From: an uncultured Alphaproteobacteria bacterium | GTDB lineage: Bacteria; Pseudomonadota; Alphaproteobacteria; CAKMZR01 | Assembly (NCBI GenBank): GCA_929200455.1 | Contig: CAKMZR010000125.1 | Location: forward strand, 1-5,343 | Direction: 5' to 3' | Length of the DNA stretch: 5,343 bases | In this document: piece after piece, positions 1 through 5,343 of the stretch | Numbering within the stretch: the first letter of the stretch is position 1 | Layout: every line of letters starts with the position of its first letter | Translations under genes and position numbers: made by a program | The notes under the pieces: model-generated | Told to the model about the DNA's origin: nothing | Databases searched by the model: none | What the model saw: the letters and a program-made list of their open reading frames with translations, nothing else

Positions 1-55
1 CGCCCCCGCCGCTACATTCTCCGTCTTAGATATGTAAACAATACTGCTCAATACC
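1..55 (+). other. Possible 3' end of an upstream gene and leader of the next gene
   Basis: Two frames could carry the tail of a gene entering from the left. The frame starting at base 2 reads APAATFSVLDM and stops with TAA at 35-37, which would leave an 18-base gap before the ATG at 56. The frame starting at base 1 stays open for 28 codons to a TGA at 85-87 and would overlap the next gene by 32 bases. Both have mainly pyrimidine-ending codons like the real genes here, and neither tail is recognisable, so I cannot choose. No Shine-Dalgarno sequence or clear promoter is visible before position 56. Confidence 0.2.
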
Positions 56-694
56 ATGATCTCTCGTTCTACCGCCGCACTCTCTGAAACCGTTCAGCTC
101 GATATCCAAAAAGATGATATCCAGCAACCTCACGATTTCAACTTCTTCGTGTCAGGACCAGAACGCATGAAAATGATACCCTCTCCCGCTCAAGCCATGA
201 CCATCTTGCGCGCTCTCAACTCCGCTGACCTCAAAAGCTACCCCCTCGAACTCCTCGAAATCCTACTCCCTCTCCTACAACAACTCCTCAAAGGCGAAAT
301 CAAACTCTACATCTCCATACCCGACAATACCTTCATCGCTCTCAACAATGTCGTCCATCACGTACTCGAAAAATCTCAAATATCCGATCCTTCATCCAAC
401 CCGCAAAATCCTCTGCCTCAAGAGCAAACCCATCAAGACATCCTCGTCAACCGTTCCCACGTCATGATGGTCTTGCGCGCTCTCAATGCCATACCTCCAG
501 AAAATCTCGACACAAACGCAAAACTTCGCATGAAACAAGTCAAAGAAAATCTCGTCGCACTCTCCTTCGGAAACACAAAACCCATCAACGCACTCATCAA
601 AAGCAAAAAAACTCAACACAAACTTTGCCTCCAAATCATCCAAAATGCACTTTCCGCCGCCTACAACGAAGAAATAGATAACCAAAAAAAATAA
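56..694 (+). CDS. Hypothetical protein with two related helical units
   Basis: I do not recognise this 212-residue protein, and no function is assigned. It has no signal peptide, convincing membrane span or catalytic motif. Its main visible feature is an internal repeat. Residues 48-55 (MTILRALN) and 137-144 (MMVLRALN) match closely, and each is followed by about 55-60 residues that look mostly helical and rich in Leu, Ile and Lys. The units are separated by a polar linker (about 107-130) rich in Pro, Gln, Ser and Asn. At DNA level, 197-220 and 464-487 share the 16-base core TCTTGCGCGCTCTCAA, but the rest of the units has diverged. An in-frame TAA at 35-37 limits the 5' end, and ATG 56 is the first ATG after it. 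There is no Shine-Dalgarno sequence; M38 or M40 are less likely starts. Codon use matches aroB, which argues for a real resident gene. It lies 97 bases upstream of aroB, where alphaproteobacteria often carry aroK, but it shows no P-loop and is not a shikimate kinase. Confidence 0.75.
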   Translation: MISRSTAALSETVQLDIQKDDIQQPHDFNFFVSGPERMKMIPSPAQAMTILRALNSADLKSYPLELLEILLPLLQQLLKGEIKLYISIPDNTFIALNNVVHHVLEKSQISDPSSNPQNPLPQEQTHQDILVNRSHVMMVLRALNAIPPENLDTNAKLRMKQVKENLVALSFGNTKPINALIKSKKTQHKLCLQIIQNALSAAYNEEIDNQKK

Positions 695-726
695 ATCATA
701 ACCTCATCTACCCCATAATCTCCTCC

Positions 727-756
727 TTGCTTACAAGACCTCCTTTGTGGTATAGT
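727..756 (+). promoter_or_regulatory. Candidate sigma-70 type promoter for aroB
   Basis: In the gap before aroB there is a TATAGT at 751-756 (one mismatch to TATAAT), preceded by TG at 748-749, which makes an extended -10 element. A TTGCTT at 727-732 sits 18 bases upstream as a weak -35 (3 of 6). Transcription would start near 763, giving an mRNA leader of about 30 bases before the aroB ATG. No operator-like inverted repeat is seen around it. It would drive aroB and the overlapping gene behind it. This is a reading of consensus matches only. Confidence 0.5.
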
Positions 757-791
757 CCCCCACATTTTTATACTCTCCCCACGCCCTCCCA

Positions 792-1940
792 ATGCCATCT
801 TCCGTATCCAATCACGCTTCCATCTCTATACAACATGCTCGCGGAGCATATCCCGTCATCGTCGGTTCTCAACTCCTCAAAGATGCTCTCTCAATCATCT
901 CTCAAGAACTCACCCTACCCCCCCAAATCATCGTCATCGTCGACTCCAATATTCCTGAACAACTCATCTTCACCCTCAACAAAATCTTCTCCCAAAACCA
1001 AACCACTCCCATCATCATTCCCATACCAGGCGGCGAAAACGCAAAAACTTTCACCACCTTCATCGCCGTCTCAGAAATTATACTCGAAAACCATATCTCC
1101 AGAAATACGCCCATCATCGCCGTCGGAGGGGGCGCCATCGGAGACCTCGCCGGATTCATCGCCGCTTCACTCCTACGCGGACTCCCCCTCGTTCACATAC
1201 CCACTACCCTACTCGCTATGGTCGATAGCTCCATCGGCGGAAAAACCGCCATCAACTCACGACACGGCAAAAACCTTATCGGGGCCATCCATCAACCTCA
1301 ACTCGTCATTTCAGATACCCAATTCCTCTCATCCCTACCCAAAAGACACTTCCGTGCCGCTTACGCAGAAATCGTCAAATACGCTCTCATCCAAAATGCT
1401 CCCCTCTTCACACAACTCGACAAAAATCTCAACCTCACACGCGAACACAACGAAAATCACATCCAAGAACTCATCCTTGCATCCGTGCGTGCAAAAAAAC
1501 AAATCGTCGAAGCCGACGAATTCGAAAATAATCAACGTGCCCTACTCAATCTCGGACACACCTTCGGACACGCCCTCGAAACCATGCACTCGCAATCCGA
1601 TACCCTCATACACGGCGAAGCCGTCGCCATCGGAATCGTACTCGCATTCCGCTTCGCTCACCGCATAAATCTCATCCCAAAAGAAACCCTACAACGCATC
1701 GTCAAACATATTCACTCCGCCGAACTCCCATGCAATATACCCCCCGACACCTCCATCGATACCATGATCTCTTTCATGAAAAATGACAAAAAAAATCTTC
1801 ATCACAATATCTCTCTCATCCTCCCTCACGATATCGGCCACACCTCACTCCACAAAAACATAAGTCCACATGACCTCAACTCATTCCTCTCAGAATGCAT
1901 CAAACAACCCCTAACCCCATACGCTCTACACCATGCCTGA
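792..1940 (+). CDS. aroB: 3-dehydroquinate synthase AroB
   Basis: This cytoplasmic NAD- and metal-dependent enzyme converts DAHP to 3-dehydroquinate, the second step of the shikimate pathway to aromatic amino acids. The 382-residue length is slightly above the usual 350-370. The nucleotide-binding segment has AVGGGAIGDLAGF at 110-122, followed by PTTLLAMVDSSIGGKTAIN (137-155) and KNLIGAIHQP (160-169). The expected zinc ligands are present: E193 in AEIVKYALI, H256 in LLNLGHTFGHALE and H274 in HGEAVAIGI. Their spacing fits the E. coli enzyme. R249 and the late KNDKK (330-334) are also typical. Family alignment of the N-terminus (SISIQHARGAYPVIVG) supports ATG 792, although only pyrimidine-rich sequence precedes it and no Shine-Dalgarno is seen. 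The protein appears intact and active. It overlaps the next gene by 8 bases, suggesting co-transcription. A shorter start is possible, but no better candidate is seen. Confidence 0.97.
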   Translation: MPSSVSNHASISIQHARGAYPVIVGSQLLKDALSIISQELTLPPQIIVIVDSNIPEQLIFTLNKIFSQNQTTPIIIPIPGGENAKTFTTFIAVSEIILENHISRNTPIIAVGGGAIGDLAGFIAASLLRGLPLVHIPTTLLAMVDSSIGGKTAINSRHGKNLIGAIHQPQLVISDTQFLSSLPKRHFRAAYAEIVKYALIQNAPLFTQLDKNLNLTREHNENHIQELILASVRAKKQIVEADEFENNQRALLNLGHTFGHALETMHSQSDTLIHGEAVAIGIVLAFRFAHRINLIPKETLQRIVKHIHSAELPCNIPPDTSIDTMISFMKNDKKNLHHNISLILPHDIGHTSLHKNISPHDLNSFLSECIKQPLTPYALHHA

Positions 1941-3225
1941 CACTCTGCTCACCCCCCTCATCTCCTACTACGCTCTTGCCATCTTCGTCCTCATCATCCT
2001 CTCCGCTTTCTTCTCCAGTGCAGAAACCGCCCTCACCGCCGCCTCAAAACCCCTCATCCACCAACTCGCAAAAAGAGGCGAAACAAGAGCCGTGCAACTC
2101 CTCTCCATGATCAATTCCCAAACACGCGTCATCGCTACACTCCTTCTCGGAAATAACGCCGTCAATGTCATCGCAACCTCCCTCGCGACCGCCCTTTGCA
2201 TCCAATTATGGAATGAAAATGGCGTCCTCATCGCCAGCATCTCCATGACAACCCTGCTCATCATCTTCGCAGAAATACTCCCCAAATCTCTCGCCGCCAT
2301 GCGACCACACCAATGGGCCCTCATCATCTCTCCCTTCGTCCATTCCCTCTACCTCGTCCTCTCACCTCTCACCTTCCTCTTCGCCCACCTACTCTCCTTC
2401 CTCGCTTACCCACTCGGACTCAATCCTCGATCACCCCACACATCACAAAATACCGATAACGAAGATGAACTCCTCGGAGTCATCGATATGCACGGACAAA
2501 ATCCTCAAAACCGTGAAGAACACGTCATGCTGCGATCCATCCTCGAACTCGAAGAAATCACCGTCAGTGACGTCATGACACACAGAAGCCAAGTCGATAT
2601 GTTCGACCTCAATGAACCCGCCGCAGACATCATCTCCTTCGTCGTCAACTCAAAACGTACCAGAATCCCCTTCTACGCAGGCTCTCAAGAAAATATTATC
2701 GGCGTCCTACACGTCAAAAACCTCCTCGAACACATCGCCCAAAATGATACCACCTTCATGAGCAAAAAAGCTATCGTCCAACTCTCCAGCCCCCCTTGGT
2801 TCATTCCAGAAAATACCAACCTCAAAAATCAACTCCTCGCCTTCAGAAAACGCCGAAAACACGCCGCCATCATCATCGACGAATACAGTGCCTTCGTCGG
2901 AATCGTCACCCTCGAAGATATTCTCGAAGAAATCGTCGGAAATATCGATGACGAACTCGATATACCCCTGCCAGGCGTCCAACGTATCCCAGACGGCTCT
3001 TGCATCGTCGATGGACACGTCACCCTTCGCGACCTCTCTCGTGAACTCGATTGGAATATCGATGACGGAAAAGCGAGCACCATCGCCGGCTATATCCTAC
3101 ATCAAGCACGCGTCATTCCAAAAGAAGGCCAAGTCTTCGCTTTCAACGGATTCCTCTTCGAAATCATCGCACGCGACCACAACAGAATCGCAAAAATCAA
3201 AATATCTCCCCTGCCAAAATCATAA
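1933..3225 (+). CDS. HlyC/CorC family CNNM- and CBS-domain membrane protein
   Basis: This is a 430-residue inner-membrane protein of the family annotated as hemolysin C/CorC, now linked to Mg2+/Co2+ export and divalent-cation homeostasis. Domain order is complete. A CNNM/DUF21 membrane domain covers about 1-165, with the signatures FFSSAETALTAAS (26-38), LLLGNNAVNVIATSLAT (70-86) and FAEILPKSLA (112-121), and hydrophobic spans near 12-28, 66-88, 97-115 and 128-160. A pair of cytosolic CBS domains covers about 208-340, including DVMTHR (213-218) and IIDEYSAFVGIVTLEDILEE (314-333). A C-terminal transporter-associated domain follows at about 345-427. The gene begins inside aroB (ATGCCTGA contains both its start and the aroB stop), so translational coupling is likely; there is no separate Shine-Dalgarno. 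The aroB-HlyC/CorC adjacency is, from memory, common in alphaproteobacteria and need not mean a shared pathway. The true substrate cannot be read from sequence, and the hemolysin name is historical. Confidence 0.93.
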   Translation: MPDTLLTPLISYYALAIFVLIILSAFFSSAETALTAASKPLIHQLAKRGETRAVQLLSMINSQTRVIATLLLGNNAVNVIATSLATALCIQLWNENGVLIASISMTTLLIIFAEILPKSLAAMRPHQWALIISPFVHSLYLVLSPLTFLFAHLLSFLAYPLGLNPRSPHTSQNTDNEDELLGVIDMHGQNPQNREEHVMLRSILELEEITVSDVMTHRSQVDMFDLNEPAADIISFVVNSKRTRIPFYAGSQENIIGVLHVKNLLEHIAQNDTTFMSKKAIVQLSSPPWFIPENTNLKNQLLAFRKRRKHAAIIIDEYSAFVGIVTLEDILEEIVGNIDDELDIPLPGVQRIPDGSCIVDGHVTLRDLSRELDWNIDDGKASTIAGYILHQARVIPKEGQVFAFNGFLFEIIARDHNRIAKIKISPLPKS

Positions 3226-3352
3226 AATTTTTCCTCCTTTTCCGTACTTCATAAAAAAATATATGATCCCACAACCATTTAAGGGTATACATAGTAAAAA
3301 AAACCATGTAAAAAAAATCACAAAAAAAAACACAACCACAAAGGAGAGAACC
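3226..3352 (+). promoter_or_regulatory. AT-rich intergenic leader with A-tracts
   Basis: This 127-base gap differs from its surroundings in being strongly A-rich. It holds weak -10-like words (TATGAT 3262-3267, TATACA 3286-3291) without a convincing -35, so the promoter is probable but not placed. Downstream are three adenine runs: 8 at 3296-3303, 8 at 3310-3317 and 9 at 3322-3330. Between the first two lies a start-stop pair ATG-TAA (3306-3311). I see no GC-rich hairpin followed by T's, so no intrinsic terminator for the upstream gene is supported. Confidence 0.35.
3340..3347 (+). promoter_or_regulatory. Strong Shine-Dalgarno sequence
   Basis: AAAGGAGA contains a GGAG core ending at 3346, six bases before the ATG at 3353. 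It fixes the start of the TIGR01244-type gene, although the frame stays open far upstream. It is by far the best ribosome binding site among the + strand genes here. Confidence 0.85.
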
Positions 3353-3730
3353 ATGACCGAAAATGAAATACACGAACTTCCCAACCTACAAGCCATCGAG
3401 TACAACCTCTCCACGTGTGGACAAATTTATCTCCACCACATACCCCTCATCAAAAAAATGGGGTTCAAAACCATCATCTGTGCAAGACCAGATCATGAAG
3501 AAATCGGTCAACCCTCTTCCGAACAACTCAAAATAGCCATAGAAAAAGAAAACCTATCCTACTTCGATATCGCCTTCTCTTCCTCTCTCGACAATATCGA
3601 ACAATGTACAAAATTCTGCATGGCTTGCGAAAAACATAAAAGCAATCACCCCGTACTCGCTTTTTGTCGCACCGGAAGTCGAACCCTCATGGCTTGGTAC
3701 GCCTACAAAACAGAACTCCAACAAGACTAA
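3353..3730 (+). CDS. TIGR01244/DUF442-type sulfurtransferase or phosphatase-like protein
   Basis: This 125-residue cytoplasmic protein matches the family of small proteins with a dual-specificity-phosphatase fold and a rhodanese-like catalytic loop. Visible family marks are the early CGQI (22-25; usually SGQI), GFKTIICARPDHEE (37-50), GQPSS (52-56) and the loop CRTGSR (105-110), with C105 the predicted nucleophile and R110 the anion-binding arginine. In other bacteria such domains occur alone or fused to a persulfide dioxygenase-like metallohydrolase and are linked to sulfide handling; the biochemical role here is not established. It has six cysteines, including C85-X3-C89-X2-C92, which I do not recall as a family feature. 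The start at ATG 3353 is fixed by a strong Shine-Dalgarno and by the family's N-terminus, although the frame remains open upstream as a spurious extension. It probably has its own promoter in the AT-rich gap. Its stop overlaps the rsmE stop on the other strand. Confidence 0.85.
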   Translation: MTENEIHELPNLQAIEYNLSTCGQIYLHHIPLIKKMGFKTIICARPDHEEIGQPSSEQLKIAIEKENLSYFDIAFSSSLDNIEQCTKFCMACEKHKSNHPVLAFCRTGSRTLMAWYAYKTELQQD

Positions 3731-4470
3731 AAACCTTCGCGCGACGATATCCACATACCCACCGCAAGCGACGATGCCGTCTCACTCCTCAGAATATAAC
3801 GACCCAAACTTACAGGATGTATACCTTCCCTCTCTTGAAACCACTCGTGCTCTTCAGCGGAAAAGCCTCCCTCAGGACCCACGATAATACTCGCCTTCCG
3901 ACCCTGCAAAAAATCTCCAAGCACCTTCCACATCATACGACCCTCTCCTACCCCATGCTCAAGACACGCAAATAACGGGTAACGAGAGTCATGCCCTCGC
4001 AAAACATCCTCAAAACTCAAAGGCTTGCAAACCTCAGGCAACAAAAGACGACCAGACTGCTCTAACGCTCCCACCACAACCCCCTCCATCCGAGAACCGT
4101 TCCACGTGTAGCTCCCTCCTCCATACGCACTCCGAAACGGAACAAGACGATTCACACCCAACTCTACCGCTTGACGCACCAAATTCCCCAAGCGTTGCGG
4201 CTTTATCAATGGCACATACAGCGTCAGATCATTCATCACATGAGGCTGCTCTTTCAACGCACAATCCACGCCCAAATACACATGATGACGTCCCTCCAAT
4301 TTCACATAAGAACGCCAAAGACCCTGCCGGCCATTAAAAACCCTCACCTCGCTGCCTTCTCGCAGTCTCATCACAGAACGCAAACGGTGCAAAGAATCTT
4401 GCGTCAATTCCAATGCAGAACCCGAGTGCAAAATATCCTCTACATACAAATGAGGTATATGACCCGTCAT
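3727..4470 (-). CDS. rsmE: 16S rRNA m3U1498 methyltransferase RsmE
   Basis: RsmE is an S-adenosylmethionine-dependent SPOUT-class methyltransferase that makes N3-methyluridine at position 1498 of 16S rRNA in the assembled small subunit. The 247-residue length is typical. The N-terminal PUA-like RNA-binding domain covers about 1-75 (HLYVED at 7-12, MRLREGSEVRVFNG at 34-47). The SPOUT knot follows, with LVRQAVELGVNRLVPF (97-112), EQSGR (137-141), the cofactor-loop signature IIVGPEGGFSAEE (195-207) and LGRYILRSETA (222-232). The start is ATG 4470-4468: it overlaps the TGA of the preceding gene as ATGA, follows a good AAGGA at 4481-4477, and gives the family-like N-terminus. An upstream in-frame ATG at 4515 would add 15 unrelated residues and is rejected. 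It is the last gene of a tight topA-small protein-rsmE group. Its TAG stop overlaps the opposing gene's TAA. Confidence 0.95.
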   Translation of the reverse strand: MTGHIPHLYVEDILHSGSALELTQDSLHRLRSVMRLREGSEVRVFNGRQGLWRSYVKLEGRHHVYLGVDCALKEQPHVMNDLTLYVPLIKPQRLGNLVRQAVELGVNRLVPFRSAYGGGSYTWNGSRMEGVVVGALEQSGRLLLPEVCKPLSFEDVLRGHDSRYPLFACLEHGVGEGRMMWKVLGDFLQGRKASIIVGPEGGFSAEEHEWFQEREGIHPVSLGRYILRSETASSLAVGMWISSREGF

Positions 4471-4664
4471 CCCTCTTCCTTGCAAGGCGAACCCTTCACA
4501 TGATAACAACCACACTCTTTACACAAAGACAATGTCTCCTCTCCCAAGGATTCTCGCTTCGATGAACCCCCAAAAACCTTACGACCCTTGCGTCCCCACA
4601 CATACACCACCACCAAAATGACTCCCAGCACGATCAACAACTTCGAAAAAGAAAATCCAAACAT
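4467..4664 (-). CDS. Small single-span membrane protein with a four-cysteine tail
   Basis: This is a 65-residue protein. Residues about 8-23 form one hydrophobic segment (LLIVLGVILVVVYVW at 9-23) followed by a basic patch GRKGRK (24-29). By the positive-inside rule the C-terminus is cytoplasmic. The tail carries C48-X2-C51-X-C53 and C61, a likely zinc-binding knuckle. The layout resembles the PP0621-like group of small bacterial proteins (one membrane anchor, then a short CxxC segment), but the match is by layout rather than by a clear signature. Function is unknown. The ATG at 4664 follows the topA stop after a single base, with only a weak GAAGAAAG purine stretch as binding site, and the stop overlaps the rsmE start. 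This packing, plus composition like that of its neighbours, supports a real gene. A link to DNA topology or ribosome modification is not implied by position alone. Confidence 0.75.
   Translation of the reverse strand: MFGFSFSKLLIVLGVILVVVYVWGRKGRKVFGGSSKRESLGEETLSLCKECGCYHVKGSPCKEEG
4471..4481 (-). promoter_or_regulatory. Ribosome binding site of rsmE
   Basis: Read on the minus strand, AAGGAAGAGGG lies directly before the ATG at 4470, with AAGGA six bases from it. It sits inside the last codons of the upstream small gene. Together with the ATGA overlap it decides the rsmE start. Confidence 0.7.
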
Positions 4665-4665
4665 T

Positions 4666-5343
4666 TCACGCTTTCTTCTTCACCGCAGCCTTCCCTTTCC
4701 CCTTCTTCGCTTTCGCCTTCGGCTTCGATTTCGCCTTCAACTTCGCCGCCTCCAACGCTTCCAGTGCTTCCTCCCACGACATCGTCTCCACATCCATACC
4801 TCGAGGCAAATAGTAACGCTCTCCACCATAAAGCAGACTGTAACCAAATCGACTCTTCGTCACCACCACATCCTCACCGTCAGAAGGATGCTGACCCAAT
4901 ACCCGCTCTCCGCTCTTCGCTCGCTTTTCCGCTATCAACGTCACCGCACGATTAATCCCTATGTCAAAAACACTGTCCCCATCCGTCAGCGATACATAGG
5001 TCACTCCAGACTTCACATACGGACCAAAACGTCCCAAACCCGCAACAACCCTGTCTCCCCTCTCAGGATCCTCTCCCAAGTCTCGCGGAAGAGACAACAA
5101 CTTCAACGCCTGAGAAAGCGTGCAATCCTCAGGGTCTCCCCACTCCTTCGGAAAAGACGCCCTCCTCACCTTACCAGAAACCTTCTTCTCTCCCTCCTCC
5201 TGCTTACCGCTTTGTACATAAAAACCATACGGACCTCGATTCACATAAATCGGTTCTCCCCCCTCACCTTCCCCCAACAAACGCGGATAATCATCGCCCT
5301 CTCCCACCTTCACATGACCGCCTTCGTCCAAATTTCGAGCATG
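4666..5343 (-). CDS. topA: DNA topoisomerase I, C-terminal part (5' end outside window)
   Basis: The window shows the last 225 residues of a type IA topoisomerase, the enzyme that relaxes negative supercoils through a tyrosine-linked single-strand break. The catalytic Toprim and tyrosine domains lie beyond the right edge. What is visible is a series of about three topoisomerase C-terminal repeats, each with a LLG/DLG/VLG turn followed by a xRFGxY-like strand: RGPYGFYVQSG (about 36-46), LGRFGPYVKSG (about 96-106) and KSRFGYSLLYGG (about 155-166). The repeat linkers include TLSQALKLLSLP and WEEALEALEAAK. A Lys/Ala-rich tail of about 28 residues ends the protein, as in many alphaproteobacterial enzymes, and is thought to bind DNA. 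The frame is open to the window edge, so an in-frame TTG at 5331 is not a start. The TGA at 4668-4666 is followed after one base by the ATG of the small membrane protein, suggesting co-transcription. Confidence 0.93.
   Translation of the reverse strand, partial: HARNLDEGGHVKVGEGDDYPRLLGEGEGGEPIYVNRGPYGFYVQSGKQEEGEKKVSGKVRRASFPKEWGDPEDCTLSQALKLLSLPRDLGEDPERGDRVVAGLGRFGPYVKSGVTYVSLTDGDSVFDIGINRAVTLIAEKRAKSGERVLGQHPSDGEDVVVTKSRFGYSLLYGGERYYLPRGMDVETMSWEEALEALEAAKLKAKSKPKAKAKKGKGKAAVKKKA

Noticed and set aside
727..1668. A 313-codon open frame (+ strand) overlapping the aroB region in another frame
   Set aside because: The translation is a low-complexity Ser/Pro/Thr/Lys sequence. The C-rich, G-poor strand rarely forms stop codons, so long spurious frames are expected, and aroB in the other frame has all its catalytic residues.
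1968..2327. A - strand open frame of 119 codons inside the CNNM/CBS gene, and similar - strand frames at 392-685, 902-1159, 2707-3018 and 2829-3083
   Set aside because: These are shadows of well-supported + strand genes, with Met/Arg- or Phe/Val/Asp-rich mirror compositions and no recognisable motif.
3226..3300. Intrinsic terminator after the CNNM/CBS gene
   Set aside because: The stretch has T and A runs but no GC-rich inverted repeat before a T-run.
2888..3352. A 155-codon N-terminal extension of the TIGR01244-type protein
   Set aside because: It overlaps the CNNM/CBS gene out of frame and then reads Lys/Thr-rich A-tract sequence with no family similarity. The strong Shine-Dalgarno before ATG 3353 marks the true start.
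100..3750. Frequent CGATAT/ATATCG words (for example 100, 1829, 2484, 2595, 2958, 3565, 3745)
   Set aside because: Most fall in coding frame as Asp-Ile type codon pairs and have no regular spacing or intergenic clustering, so codon context explains them better than a binding site.
3664..4503. + strand open frames of about 100 codons across rsmE (3664-3975 and 4171-4503)
   Set aside because: They are antisense to a clear rsmE, have odd His/Gln/Arg/Thr-rich compositions, and lack ribosome binding sites.
4471..4515. An upstream start for rsmE at 4515
   Set aside because: It would add 15 residues that are just the other frame of the small gene's end. ATG 4470 has a ribosome binding site, an ATGA overlap and the expected family N-terminus.

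Overview
The window looks like an ordinary piece of bacterial chromosome, most probably from an alphaproteobacterium. The pointers are aroB followed directly by a CNNM/CBS-domain (HlyC/CorC) membrane protein, a stand-alone TIGR01244/DUF442-type protein, an RsmE of alphaproteobacterial flavour, and a topoisomerase I with a lysine-rich tail. The genus cannot be read from the sequence. No RNA gene, insertion sequence, CRISPR array or phage gene was seen.

Layout, left to right. On the + strand: a few bases that may be the end of an upstream gene; an unrecognised 212-residue protein with a duplicated helical unit (56-694); a 97-base gap with a good promoter candidate; aroB (792-1940); a HlyC/CorC family membrane protein (1933-3225) overlapping aroB by 8 bases; a 127-base AT-rich gap ending in a strong Shine-Dalgarno sequence; and a small TIGR01244-type protein (3353-3730). 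On the - strand, running towards them: the 3' end of topA (4666-5343, cut by the window edge), a 65-residue single-membrane-span protein with four cysteines (4467-4664), and rsmE (3727-4470). These three are packed with a 1-base gap and an ATGA overlap, so they look like one operon. The two gene blocks meet tail to tail, and their stop codons overlap by 4 bases.

The genes do not form an obvious single pathway. aroB makes the first ring compound of the shikimate pathway, the CNNM/CBS protein is a probable Mg2+/divalent-cation exporter or resistance factor, topA relaxes negative supercoils and rsmE modifies 16S rRNA. The most striking global property is a very strong C-over-G excess on the + strand that holds whichever strand is coding. 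It shapes codon use, protein composition and ribosome binding sites, and it creates long spurious open frames.

I found no convincing new multi-gene system. The items most worth a second look are the duplicated-unit protein at 56-694, the CX3CX2C cysteine cluster in the TIGR01244-type protein, and the small membrane/cysteine protein between topA and rsmE.
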